Of a DNA stretch of 64,000 nt, positions 12,897 to 23,985 are shown one piece after another. The stretch comes from Viola odorata (lineage: Eukaryota; Streptophyta; Magnoliopsida; Malpighiales; Violaceae). Position numbers and translations under genes: made by a program. Position 1 is the first letter of the stretch; every line of letters starts with the position of its first letter. Below the pieces are notes generated by a model. It did not search any database and had not been told where the DNA came from. It saw nothing but the letters and a program-made list of their open reading frames with translations. The DNA is taken from the NCBI GenBank assembly GCA_963691705.1, contig OY829542.1:53733002-53797001 (forward strand). Reading direction: 5' to 3'.

Positions 12897-12943
<47 letters not shown>

Positions 12944-13434
12944 TCTTAGTTAATTCTTTAGTAATTAATATATATTAGTTACAAACAAGTAAAAACTAAT
13001 TAATACATTTGTATAATAAATACTAAATAACTAAATGGTGAAAAATAATATTCTGAAATTAGATTTCTGAGGGGAAATTCTTGTCGCTAAGCCTTGCGAG
13101 TTGGCATGTTATAAAATTTATTGGGCAGAGCCTGTCGAAACTTATATGAAAAATTACATACATAATTAACTTCCTCATTGTCAGTTTCGTCCTATTTTCT
13201 TTTTATCTTGGCAAAATGAAAAGGTGAAGCTAGTTTTTAATTTAATCAGTAATTTTTATCCGCTAAAAAAAACAAAACAAAAAGAAAGAAAGGACGCAGT
13301 TCCTTCTTACCTGGGTTTTCAGTTGCAAGCCTTCTATGCTGAATAATTGCGGCCACAGCCAGATTTGGGTTGCCGAGACAGAGCAGCATCAGATTTGTAA
13401 CCAAAACAAGTAATTTCCCGCTAGTGCCATCCAT
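6976..13434 (-). CDS. Malectin-like/LRR receptor-like kinase (LRR-I type), one frameshift
   Basis: Thirteen exons with consistent phases: 13434-13311, 10707-10152, 9982-9518, 9411-9276, 9175-9104, 8913-8842, 8753-8676, 8598-8450, 8338-8130, 8054-7928, about 7825-7763, 7666-7477, 7399-6976. Exon lengths sum to 2665 nt, one more than 888 codons, matching a single +1 insertion near 9757 in exon 3. Order of domains: signal peptide, malectin-like ectodomain (exons 2-3, beginning GFISIDCG), about three LRR unit exons (for example DLSNNDLTG), a transmembrane helix ([20 protein letters not shown]) and a Ser/Thr kinase. Kinase motifs are intact: [11 protein letters not shown] loop, VAVKLL lysine, HRDLKPSN and DFGLSK. 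Family members sit at the plasma membrane and act in immune or developmental signalling; the ligand is unknown here. Intron 1 is about 2.6 kb and holds a MITE and a TA tract. It is either a recent pseudogene or carries an assembly error. Confidence 0.85.
11491..11724. mobile_element. Stowaway-type MITE in intron 1 of the receptor kinase
   Basis: A 234-bp element with long terminal inverted repeats begins CTCCCTCCATTCCC and ends with its complement, ...GGGAATGGAGGGAG. It is flanked by TA at 11489-11490 and 11725-11726. The outer ~40 bp on each side pair almost perfectly. Confidence 0.85.
12901..12940. repeat. (TA)n microsatellite
   Basis: Twenty uninterrupted TA units within the large first intron of the receptor kinase. 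Confidence 0.95.
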
Positions 13435-14387
13435 ATTTTCTCATGCCCTCACTCTCACTGTATATTTAGGTAAAAAAAATAAAATCAAGCTAGCTAGTCG
13501 TATGTTTCAAGTTGCTAAAACAACATGGAAGCAGACATTATCCGCTATTTGTTTCTTGTGGCTAACTTAAAAGCAGTGAAATAGAGTTGTCGTACTTATT
13601 TGACTTCGTTTTTAATTGTTTAGCTTTAAAATTAAACAGGTAAATAAACACTAAATGTTTGGTTAGGGTATCTACTTTTAGCCTGTTTTTTTCGGGTAAT
13701 AAATTAATCTCACTTGGAAAGTATATAGTGGAAGATTGTTTTTTTCTTCCTTGGTAATTGTGGAAGACTTGTTATTTAACAAAAACGATAAAATTTACTC
13801 TTACATTTGTACCACAAGTTAAAATAAATTACTATATTTATAATTGAGTCAAACCTCTAGGGTGTTTAATATATCCTGTAATGGTCAAACCTCTATGAAC
13901 CACTAACTCACCGATCGTTGTCCCTTCTTCTGCGTAGCAACTATTCAGGATTTCACTTGTTCGACGTTCACTTGTTACTAAGGACTGACTGGCATCTGCA
14001 TTACTCTGAGATCTGACTCCGAAATAATGTAATTACTAGTCATTCAGGACATTTGGAATAATTTTTGGGTCAAATGAAATTATCAATATTGTCTACTCTC
14101 TTTTTTTTACTTTTAATTTTACAAGTTTTGTATAACAAATACTCCCTCCGAACTTTATTAACTATCAATTTTTACTCTTTATAAAAAAAAGTGAAAATTA
14201 ATAAAGTTCGGAAAAAGTATGATTTTACAAACTTGCTACAATATTAACAATTTCCCAATTAATTTAACAAATGTGATTTTTTTTAGTAGAACAAATGATA
14301 AATAAAGCTATGTAGTAATATGATTGATTCGATTTCGATACGTTTATTTTTTTATTTGTTTGTACAAGATCGAGCTTACTCACATCA
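13435..14387. other. 5' flank of the receptor kinase, no other gene
   Basis: AT-rich upstream region of the minus-strand kinase gene. A TATA-like CTAAATATA (minus) lies at about 13458-13469, close to the start codon, so its role is uncertain. No other coding signal was seen apart from a small MITE remnant. Confidence 0.4.
14142..14217. mobile_element. 76-bp mini Stowaway-like element
   Basis: It begins CTCCCTCCGAACTTTATTAA and its right arm is the complement (TTAATAAAGTTCGG), flanked by TA on both sides. The outermost bases of the right end have diverged. Confidence 0.6.
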
Positions 14388-14849
14388 AATCACCACTTGG
14401 GACATGCCTTTGGACAACATGACATGGGACTGGATCCACGTATCATTTATATGAAACTAGCTAGAAGCTTGTGCCAACTGCTTGACCAAGACTCGTTGGT
14501 AGAATTTTAAGGGAAGAAAATATCAAAAGTTTAAATGCTTCCAGTAGAATTGATGTTAAATTGATAAAAAAATTATTCACTTTCAATTTCAATTTTAATT
14601 ACAATTTTAAAAATAAAAATTATATTAAAAAAGTTTTTTTTTTTTTAATTCGAAATTATATTATGCCCCTAACGACCAAATACTAGTGTAGAATTAGAAG
14701 CATAAACAGAAGAAGGAGAATTTTTTTTTAAAGAATTAGACCTCGACATTTGTAGCTTGTAATGTAACGTAGTCACTTCATGCCTGCTCATAATCTGCCA
14801 AGTAACTACCAAGCGTTCACTTGCATTGCACATCGGTTGATTGTATGGT

Positions 14850-14976
14850 TAAATGCACAATTGCACATTGCACATTGCACATTGATGATTGAACATTGCA
14901 CTCGACAACCAATCACTATTCATAGCCCTCTCAGGGAAGGCGATGGTGATGGTGACGGTGATGGTGAAAGAGATAG
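14850..14976. repeat. Short tandem repeats (CACATTG and GATGGT types)
   Basis: Direct reiterations of GCACATT around 14856-14902 and of GATGGTGATGGTGACGGTGA around 14941-14968. The right duplication copy has fewer units of each. Confidence 0.75.
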
Positions 14977-15564
14977 ATAGATGGCCCAATAGTAATTTCC
15001 CACCGTGAAATTCGCGCTACCCCTATCCCTTTTTTTCACGAGAAAATAACTTTTCATCATTCATTCTATCGCACACGTCATAGCTATAAGATTTCATAGC
15101 TATGAATATGATATTGATTTTGATGATACAATTGAGTCCTTGTGTTCAATTTGGTATAATATTATCTTCAGGATTGAATAAGCTTTTAGGAGAAATAAGA
15201 TTGAAGATAATAAAAACTCAAATATATATTTTATTTATTTAAATTTTATTATGTACGTAGGAAATATTTATCATTTCGTACTTTTTCACATAAAATATTA
15301 ATATGTGTTAATTTTTAATTTATATGACAATAAATATTTAAAGTTTAACCTTTTTATATAAAATTATAGTGAAATATAAGTCAATCATTGGCACGTGTTT
15401 ATCCAAAAAAAAATCATACTACGTGTCAAATTTTTATATCTATTACTATCGGTGATACTTGATATAGTCTCAGGCGATGACTTTAAAAATGATTGAAAAG
15501 AGAAATTTAAATTTTGGTTCAAGTTCCTTCTCTCTTTACTGGTTTAATAATATTTTTGTCTGCA

Positions 15565-16106
15565 CAGCTCGGAAGATGCTACTCATCTCTTCCTAAGATG
15601 TGCGGTGGCCAGGAGGGTTTGGGAGTTGATCATGCGTTGGCTTCGGGTGGTGTGGTGCCAACCTCGCGATCTCGCAGGACTTTGGAGATCTTGGGGACAT
15701 TATCTTCCAAGCCACGACAAGCTCTCTGGTAGGCAATGGGCAACTCTGTTCTACGCGGTGATTTGGTCCCTGTGGAAACGCCGGAATGCGAAGGTCTTTA
15801 GGCAGAAAGAGGTAACGGAATGGCAGTGTGTGAATATGATATTCTCCTTATGGCATTGGTGGCTGAAGAGTAAGGATCACTCATTTGCTTTCAGTCTAGC
15901 TGATATGATGCAGACTCCGGCTTGGCTTTTTAGTAGTCAGGTTGCTGTTTCCTGAGCCCGGAGGTTTATCTTTCTTGCTTTCTTAGTTTGTTGGTTTCGT
16001 TTTCTGCTTGTGCTGCCTAGCTTGGACAGCTGACATTTGTTATGTTCGTCATGATCTTCATGACAGGTTTCTAATATAATCTCTGCTTATTAAAAAAAAA
16101 AAAATT
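15565..16106 (+). mobile_element. 5'-truncated L1-type LINE with 14-bp TSD
   Basis: The insertion ends in an A-rich tail (about 16092-16104) and is flanked by the duplication TATTTTTGTCTGCA at 15551-15564 and 16107-16120. The right segmental copy has the unoccupied site near 24908. It encodes only the end of ORF2, followed by about 140 bp of 3' UTR. Such 5' truncation is typical of target-primed reverse transcription. Confidence 0.9.
15573..15955 (+). pseudogene. C-terminal end of LINE ORF2 (zinc-binding RT tail)
   Basis: The frame begins inside the truncated element and reads SEDATHLFLRCAVARRVWE, then ...VIWSLWKRRNAKVF, ending at TGA 15953-15955. The HLFLRC...VW and WxxWxxRN patterns are those of the zf-RVT domain at the end of plant LINE ORF2. 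The reverse transcriptase and endonuclease parts are absent. Confidence 0.8.
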
Positions 16107-16256
16107 TATTTTTGTCTGCATGCTACATTTTTTTTTTTAATTCAGTTTATATGGTCAAATTATAACTAATTTGGTTCTTATACTGCAATTTTTTTGTTAA
16201 TTTGGTCTCTGCATAGATTTCTACCGACTGAGAGTGATGACGTGTCGATTCCTGCA

Positions 16257-16291
16257 GATGTGGTATGCCAAAGAGGTGTTTTAAAAAACAA

Positions 16292-16330
<39 letters not shown>

Positions 16331-16356
16331 AAAGAGGTGTTTTAAAAAACAAATAA

Positions 16357-16392
<36 letters not shown>
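16257..16392. repeat. Local tandem duplication ending in TA tracts
   Basis: The block ATGCCAAAGAGGTGTTTTAA plus an AT-rich tail and a TA tract occurs twice in a row (from about 16266 and 16326). The right segmental copy has one unit (near 25068). It is therefore specific to the left copy, probably from replication slippage or unequal exchange. Confidence 0.8.
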
Positions 16393-17270
16393 CATTTAAA
16401 AAAAAAAATTGGAACTTACAAAAAAAGAAAAAATCTAAAATATAATATAAATTTACCCAAAAAATATTAAAAAACCAAATAAAAATATGGAAAAATATTA
16501 AAATAAAAATAAAAATAAACCAAAAAATAAAAGTAAATCTAAATTTTAATATTTAAAAAAATTCTACAACATAAATAAAATAAATTATATATATACCTAT
16601 TTTGCATGAATAATACCTAGCATATATATTTTGTATGTTATTTTTTCAAGTGTTGGTGTTTATCTTTTAAAAGATTGCAAAAGTTTTAGAGTGGTCTTTT
16701 TATGCAAAAAGAAAAAAAAAGAAAAAAAAAGTTAAAGAGGTGAATATTTAAGGACTAAACTAGTTTTATAAAATAATATTTAATTACGAAATAACATATA
16801 AAAATTCTGAAGGGCATAATATGAGCTTGCATGAGTTTTTTTTTAAAATAATAATAATAGTACACTTTTATGAGAGATATCATCCTTTTTAATGCATCTA
16901 GTGTTGACATGTGTAATTATAATATTTAAATAAAAAGGAAAGTTATAAAAAAAACTACTATCCAACACTACTCATCTTCATTTGCATTTAAATTTTTATT
17001 ATAAATAATTATTAATATCATTAGTCTCACAATTATTACAATTAATTTTTCCATATTTCATACATACATTACTAAAAAAATACACTTAACGTTTTAATGA
17101 ATAAAAAATTTGATAAAAAAAACTCCTATATTATTATTATTATAATTATTTATATTCAATTGAAATTATAATATATATATATATATATAAATATTTAATA
17201 ATTTGAGAATCATAATATATTGTATTATAATAATAATTTATTTTTATTTTAAAATTTAATTAATAATATA

Positions 17271-17299
17271 CTCGTGCAACGTGCGAGCACAAAACTAGT
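17271..17299 (+). mobile_element. Helitron-like 3' terminus, left copy
   Basis: A short GC-rich hairpin (CTCGTGCAACGTGCGAG, 17271-17287) is followed 7 bases later by CTAGT (17295-17299), then T. A hairpin upstream of CTRRT is the hallmark of Helitron 3' ends. The stem is decayed and the 5' TC end was not found, so this is tentative. Confidence 0.45.
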
Positions 17300-17405
17300 T
17301 CAACTAGTAAACATAAAAGATAATATAAACAACTACAAACGGTTGCCATACAACTTAATTTTTTCAATAAATGGTACAATTATATTCTTCGATGGACCGG
17401 TAATT

Positions 17406-17515
17406 TCAATGTTTACCACAGCAACGAGGAGGTCCGGGGTTTGAATATGGATATGGATTAAATGGTCCTGGTGGGACTGGATATGGGGTTGGAAATTCTT
17501 GAAGAATCTTCCTTC
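17406..17515 (-). pseudogene. Second exon of a secreted-peptide gene, left copy (exon 1 lost)
   Basis: This is the 110-nt paralogue of exon 2 of the gene at 26120-27030. The acceptor (TGCAG), frame, length and stop are all preserved. It would encode RKILQ, then a proline-rich divergent middle, then FNPYPY..NPGPPRCCGKH. The middle differs strongly from the right copy while both ends are conserved. LINE ORF1 sequence begins about 35 bp upstream, and no signal-peptide exon was found, so this copy looks non-functional unless it is spliced to a distant exon. Confidence 0.65.
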
Positions 17516-17549
17516 CTGCACCACAATCACAATTAATAATTAATAATAA

Positions 17550-19137
17550 TAATAATAAACTGCAAAATAGGATACCTTAGCCACCGTTAGGCAGACCACC
17601 GCTGCCAGCCCCACCCCCTCCGGCCAGCCCACTGTTACCGGAGTCCTCAAAATACCAGCTGCCCACTGCAGTTGGCGTAAAATATCCACCAGTCCGCATC
17701 AATTAGTCGGTAATGGCGCCAGGTAGGGAGCCGTTGGGCACGAAGAGGGAGTCGCCATCGGCAGTGACATATTATGTGGAGAATCTTCCGTTGCACGTGG
17801 ATCATCGGACTCTTCGATACTTAGCCTCGCAACGGTAGAGATTGCCTCCATGTGGTAGGGTTATGGACGTGTTCATCCCGCCAAGGAGAAATAGAAGTGG
17901 GAAACGGTTTGGGTTCATTCGTTTTGACCGGGTAGTGAACAGAATTGACATGGAATTGGCGCTGGATCGTCAATATATAGGTGCTTCAGCCATCAGGGCA
18001 AACATAGCTAGGCCAGCCTCATAAGTTTTGAGGGCGGAGGTAGGGAGGACAGCGCGTCGCAGCCAGGAAGATCCTGAGAAACGCCGGCAGTTCAAACGGG
18101 ACACGGACGTTCAGGCTCGACCGGAAGTTGGTCAGGTACCAAGTCGGGATCAATTGCAGGAGACAATAGAGAAGGTAGAGAAGGTCCAACCGCTAGCTAA
18201 GGACGTGGAAGTTGACGCTCAGGAAGGGGAATTGATTGAGATTTCGGTTCCGGCAGAAAATAGAGATTGGTTAGCGAGGAGCGTGGTTGGAGTTCTTCGT
18301 AAGATAGAGGATATCCCAGATGTTAGGGAACTTTTGCTTGAGTTGGGTTGGTTTTGTGAGACCAGAATCCTAGGGAGGGGATTGATCTGGGTAGAGTTTG
18401 AAAAACAGGAGGACGTGGAGAAAGCACTTGCGAACACTTCAAAGGAATTTAGCCGTGTGTTTTCCAAGGTGGTTCCTTGGACCGAGGGTTTATCTAAGGT
18501 GGGCAGATTGTGCTGGGTTCAATGCTCGGGGATCCCGGTACAAAGTTGGGGCCTAGAGACCTTTGAGAAGTTAGGAGCGCAGTGGGGGAAAGTAGTGGCA
18601 GTGGACGAGTGCACTCTAGCTCGGAAGAGGTTTGACGTGGCAAGGATCCTCATATCGACGGATCAGCCACATATAAAAGGTACGATTCGGGCAAGATTGG
18701 AGAACAGATTCCTTTTAATTGATTGTCATGAGGAACCAATGCAGGGGATGATCTCCAGTGTTGATTGGAAACTAGGAGTGGAGTCAGCGGAGGAGGACTC
18801 GGATGAGGAAATGTACGCCGAGGGCTTTGAGGAGAAGGAGGGGGCTGATCCGAGGGAAAAAGACCAGCAGAGTGAGGTTAAGGAAACGCCTCTAACAGAG
18901 ATGGAATCTCGGGCGCCGGTTGAGAGAGAATTGGGTGTTCTTCCTTTGGTTACAACGAGAAAAAAAGAGAGGAAGATCAAGCAGATTATGGCAGAGACGG
19001 GCAACCTACATTCGGCCAACACATCGAGGAACTCGGACACAGGAGTATTTCAGGTAGAGGATAGTGAGGTTCTTAGTATGAACAGGTTGCGCGAGGTCCC
19101 TATATTTTTAATTGGTTTGAATCAACGTCACCCTTAA
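17550..19137 (+). mobile_element. LINE fragment: 5' region and ORF1, no ORF2
   Basis: A GC-richer block set in AT-rich DNA. It contains an L1-type ORF1 remnant preceded by about 160 bp of presumed 5' UTR, and stops just after ORF1 where AT-rich sequence resumes. No poly(A) or target-site duplication was recognised. Retaining the 5' end while losing the 3' end is the reverse of normal LINE truncation. Confidence 0.7.
17713..19137 (+). pseudogene. LINE ORF1 (RRM plus DUF4283-like RNA-binding protein) remnant
   Basis: One frame runs from ATG 17713 to the stop at 19135-19137, broken by TAG at about 17836 and TAA at 18022-18024. The N-terminal part is an RRM (RNP2-like TYYVENLP, RNP1-like KRFGFIRF). 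The middle part holds LCWVQCSGIPVQSWGLETF, typical of the DUF4283-like domain of plant LINE ORF1 proteins, followed by an acidic, Lys/Glu-rich tail. ORF1 proteins bind LINE RNA to form the transposition particle. The last ~20 residues are probably not native, because the element is cut there. Confidence 0.75.
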
Positions 19138-21850
19138 CAAATTAGTCAGTATATTTTAACAAATTAAAATAATTAGTGATTGATAAAATAATTAAATAAC
19201 TTAATAATATTTTATCATTTTTTAATTCTCAAACTATTAGAAAGACCAAAATTGTAACTTTATTGCAGGCTTATATTGTAAATTTTAAAACTATTGAGTT
19301 CAAAGTGGGAGATTTTGTAAACTTTAAGATTTCTTTATAGAGTTTACCTAAAAATATATTTTAATTTTTAATCAATAAAATTTATAATTTTTTTATTATT
19401 ATATAATAAATAAATAAAATGTTACAAAATAAATATTTTGAGTATATATTTAATGATTATGTAAATGTATTTTCTTGAGATTTTTATATATTTTTTAGAT
19501 AAAAACTAGATGATGTTTTCAATTTCAAGCTAAACAACAACAACAACACATACTTTAAAATAAAATAAAACTATATCTTTCCTATATAGCAAAAGTGGAA
19601 AGAAAATCACATGGGACTAACTTATAATAATATTTTAAAATAACATTATAATAGTAAATTAGAAAGTGAACAAACTTATAAATTAATTTTTTAATTAAAT
19701 AATTCACTTTTATTTTTATTATTAAATGACCATTTATTTAATTAATAAAGAATTATTATATACGTAACTTTTAGTAAAAATTTGAAATTAGTAAATAATT
19801 TATCATAGAAAAATATACTTAGTATTGTGAGTTAAAAAAGTTAGCAAAAATAAATTATATTTGTATAAACTATATTTTTTTTTAAATGACTTATTATTAA
19901 AGTTATAAATAATGAGTATATATTAAATTAATTCTTTAGACTTTAAATTTATATTAAATATTTTTTTGATAGTATGAAAAATGAAAGAAGGTGATTTTAT
20001 ATTATGAAATATTCACATTATAACATTAAATTATACTCCCTCTGTCCCATATTAACTGTCACTGGCCACTATTCATGCACGCATTCGAGGAGGCCGGATG
20101 ACGCACTATTTGACCTCAAAAACTTTCGAATTTTTTCTCGAACGTAGGTTAAGGATTAACGTATGTTCAAAAAAAAGTACAAATTTTTTTGGGGTCAAAT
20201 AGTGAGTCATTCGGCTTCCTCGAAATACGTGCACGAACAGTAAAGTGACAGTTAATATGGGACGGAGGGAGTAATTAACAAAAAAAATTATTTAAATAAT
20301 TTAATAATTGAAATGCTAAAATACAAAAGAGAAAGATAATTTATTGAAGAACCAAAATATGTTAAATACCGAAACTATCTTCCTATGAAATTATTCTTGC
20401 GAACTTTTACTTTTATATATTTTTTAAATTTATCATTCTTTCTGAAATTGGCATGAGTGATAAAAATATTTCCTTGGTTGATTACCAACAAGTTCCTCAC
20501 TATATTGAAAAAGGTTGTGGGAGATCAATCTATGTAATGTACTGGTGGAGCTACAATGTGAAAAATATCTTTAAAAGTATAGAATTGGAAAACAGTCACA
20601 ATGAGTAAAATATAAGTTAATCTATTTTTAAATGTAAATTATTTGTTAAATATAAAAATATATCTTAATCTATTTTTAAATCTAAATTATTTTAAGCATT
20701 ATTATATTATTTTAAAAATAATATTCTTTATTCGAGTTAATATTTTTTATTTTATTTTATTATTTTAATTTAGTAAAGGGATTGATTTTAAAAGTGTTAA
20801 AGAAACATAAACTAGATAAAAGTGACAAATAAATAGTAATATTTATACTTTTTCTAACATAAATTATATGGTAAAATAAAGAACAATCTTTATGAGAATA
20901 ATTGAGATGTTTATTTACAAGTATTGAAAATATTATCCATATATTATCAAAATAATTTACATTAATTTTATTTTTATGAAAGAAATATTATATATTGTAC
21001 ATAAAATATTTTCTACATGGGTTAATAGTATTTATTTTATTTTAATTATTTAACTATAATTTGAAAGCAGGAAATGGTTTATTTTTTCAGAAAAAAATAT
21101 AATTAAAGTTAAGAAAATCATAAAACAACTATAAGTGACAAATAAAAACAGAATTTATAACCTTTCCTAAAATAAATTTAGTGACAAAAGTTGATTAATG
21201 AGTTTGAACAATATAAAAGGATTAAGTTAGATAATTTAAAAGAGATACTGAAAATTAATATTTTAAAATCTAATCATCAAATAGTTATGATTATACATTT
21301 TTCTCCAATATTTATAAGTTTTTTCAACTTTTTACTATTTATTTTTTATTTTTTAACCACTTATAATGTTATATTAAAACGTTTTAAGATATTATAGAGT
21401 TTCTAATGTAAGTCTTAAAACTATAGTTTCCCAAGTGAAAGATTTTTTAAACTATAAAACAAATTATGTTTATCCTAAAATATGTGCTAGGTAAAGTAAT
21501 AAGATTTTTTTTTTAAAAAAAAATTGGTTATATTGTTAGTTATCATTATAATATCATGGATCGACCATATGATGTACGCCATCAAGATAACATGCGATAG
21601 GTACATAAAATATATTAAATATTTATTTATTTTAAGCTTAAAATCGTTAGAACGTTAAAGTTAAATTAACTTTGAGATAAAATATAGTTACAATGAGTAA
21701 CTTTTTGAATCTTTAAATTAAAAATTAAAATTAAATGACACAAGTCTAAATCTCACATTTGTGTATAAAAAAAAACGTGCAACTCAATATGCCTGAGTCA
21801 TATATAAAAAACAACAATAAAATAAATTGATTAATAGGTAGTTACTAATT
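19138..21850. other. AT-rich region with degenerate internal repeats, no gene
   Basis: No coding signal. Internal degenerate direct repeats are visible: an AATCTATTTTTAAAT unit near 20620 and 20668; an AAGTGACAAATAAA block near 20820 and 21131; and a ~80-bp block at about 19280-19360 resembling 21400-21480. This suggests an old non-autonomous element or array, not classified. It also contains the Stowaway MITE at 20036-20271. Confidence 0.45.
20036..20271. mobile_element. Stowaway-type MITE
   Basis: A 236-bp element begins CTCCCTCTGTCCCATATTAA and ends with the complementary GACGGAGGGAG. It is flanked by TA at 20034-20035 and 20272-20273. Its interior resembles the MITE at 11491-11724 (shared ATTTGACCTCAAAAA and GAACGTA blocks), so both belong to related families. 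Confidence 0.85.
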
Positions 21851-23739
21851 TATTCACTTTCAATTTCAATTTTAAAAAAAGTTTTAAGAGTTAGGCCTTC
21901 ACATTTGTAGCTTGTAATGTAATCTAGTTGATAACACGTTTTTATGCATGATTTTCTCCCCATTTTCTCACCCATTTAAGGCATGATTCTGCTAATTTAC
22001 CCTTGTTTTCATTACTTTTGCAGATTTAGGCCTAAAATGGGAGTTTATGCGAAAAGATGCATTTTTAGGGCATTTTGTGCAGTTTTGAGCGTCAAGACCC
22101 AGAGTCGAGGTCCCGAGTCCAAAACAACGTTCAAGGTCCCGAATCGGATTTACCATTCGGGACCCCGAAGGGCGAAGAATGACATTTCCACGTGTCATCT
22201 TCCCAGACCTTCCATGTGCCTCCTCTGACACTGTTCCGACAGTCTGCACTGATCACAAAATACCTACCCCTCTGACCATTGCAGGCCTTGAGCCCATTCC
22301 AGATCTGCCAAAGCTGGTCAAGACCAAGAAAATCAGCTTTCAGCTTTTTCAGCTTTTTCAGCTTTTTGCTTTAGGGAGCATAGATCCATATTAATAGGCT
22401 TTCTTTAAATGCATTTTGTTCTTTAGTTGGGCAGAAGATATTTTGTAATTGTATTTTCTAGTTTAAATAGAGGATGATAGGAAGAGTTTAGGGTATCTTG
22501 GATTATCCATGATCATGTAGTTTTAGTTTTCTTAGACTTCTCTCTAGTTTATCTCTCTAGTTCTTGTTAGCTCATCTTCAACCTTGCCGCCGGGCTCTAA
22601 ACGGATTTTTTAGTAACAAAGTCTTCTTCCCTTCATCTATTTATTTACTTGTTATGCTTTCTTTAATTGTTATTTATTTATCTTCAAGCATAAGTAACTA
22701 AATCTTTAATTCTTAGCAAGGCTGATTCAAGGGCTGCAGGGGCAGATTCGAGGCCAAAACGTGCTTAATATATTCTTGATGCCATATTCAATTATTCATC
22801 GATTTAATTACATCTTTGCATGAATTAATTTGAGGTCTGATCAACTAAGAATTATCTTGTGTAAATGCTGCCATTTATGTGATGAATACGGAAGGAAAAT
22901 TGCATGGAACAAGTAGGCATCTGTTTAGTCTTGACTGTGTCAAAGTGGTCTCGAATAGATAGGGTGAGTAACTGATTAGAGCGAGGTCACGAGTCTGACA
23001 AACTGAGGGACTTTTAGCTCTAGATCTGTCTTTTCTTAGCTTCATGGGCAGTTTGAGTATGACCCTCCCGCATCCGTGCCTGGAGGGATGGCAAACTGTC
23101 AAGACTACCTCATATGTGGAAACGGGGGGTAGTTTCTCTTAAGAGAAAAGTAGGGGATATCCGAGGAATCTGGTCCCCATGTCATTTCTATGACGTCTTG
23201 AATAGAATACCCTTGAGCTGATGACGATCTGGTCCCGAATGCAACCCAGAATGCCTTTGCTAAGAATATTTCTCTACCTAATTATTTGTGCTTGTTTCAC
23301 TTTCTGTTTTATTAATTCTGAATTTGTTCACTGATTTGTTATATTTTTACATTCGGGACCCCGAACGTGACATTCGGGACCCCGAACCTTGCTTTCTTAG
23401 ATAAACTTGTTAGCTCCAAATCTCCCTTGACCAACTCGTTTGGTCAAGTAAAACCCCCCCTGATTGTTACTTTTTGTGCCTTTGTCCCCCGAATACATTC
23501 AAGACCTTGAATCCATTCAAGACCTTGAATTCTGTTTTGTTTCTTTTATTGTTTTATTTTATAATCTGGCCTTGTCTAGTGTAAGTCTTCACCAATCTCT
23601 GTGGATCGATCCTCTTGCCACTGTCTTCAATCTATTTTGTTGCATGTGATAAGTTGTAATAATTTGTTTGATCGTGCCCTCGACAAACGCGTTATCACTA
23701 GTCAATTCATGCCTGCTAATAATCTGCCAAGCAACTACC
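21851..23739. repeat. Third, partial copy (P) of the duplicated segment, split by a solo LTR
   Basis: 21851-21928 plus 23703-23739 match the D1 stretch at about 14575-14812 (TTCACTTTCAATTTC through GCCAAGTAACTACC), with an internal deletion. The segment then joins directly to the start of D2 at 23740. This head-to-tail junction shows that the array arose by tandem duplication or unequal crossing-over. Confidence 0.7.
21929..23697 (+). mobile_element. Solo LTR related to elements A and B
   Basis: The 1769-bp LTR starts TGATAACACG and ends CGCGTTATCA, with the TSD CTAGT at 21924-21928 and 23698-23702. Its 5' two thirds closely resemble the LTR of element A (29853-31555), including GATTCTGCTAATTTACCCTT. 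The last ~100 bp differ and carry CAATCTCTGTGGATCGATCC. Paired TTCGGGACCCCGAA dyads occur at 23352-23365 and 23373-23386. Confidence 0.9.
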
Positions 23740-23930
23740 AATCACCACTTGGGACATGCCTTTGGACAACATGACATAGGACAGGATCCACGTATCATTT
23801 ATATGAAACTAGCTAGAAGCTTGTGCCAACTTGCTTGACCAAGACTCTTTGGTAGAATTTTCAAGGGAAGAAAATATCAAAAGTTTAAATGCTTCCAGTA
23901 GAATTGATGTTAAATTGATAAAAAAATTAT

Positions 23931-23985
23931 TCACTTTCAATTTCAATTTCAATTTCAATTTCAATTTCAATTTTAATTTCAATTT
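23931..23985. repeat. (TTTCAA)n hexanucleotide tract
   Basis: About eight TTTCAA units in a row. The equivalent in the left copy (around 14579) has two to three. An open frame across it reads as Phe-Asn repeats and is not a gene. Confidence 0.9.

Larger units (their letters stand above)
14388..17549. repeat. Left copy (D1) of a segmental duplication
   Basis: D1 aligns along its length with 23740-26270 in the same orientation, starting at AATCACCACTTGGGACATGC in both. It includes the Helitron-like end and exon 2 of the secreted-peptide gene. Differences are a 542-bp LINE insertion plus its TSD, a local tandem duplication at 16257-16392, and shorter TTCAAT and TA tracts. Homology stops at about 17549, where LINE ORF1 sequence begins. 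Confidence 0.85.
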
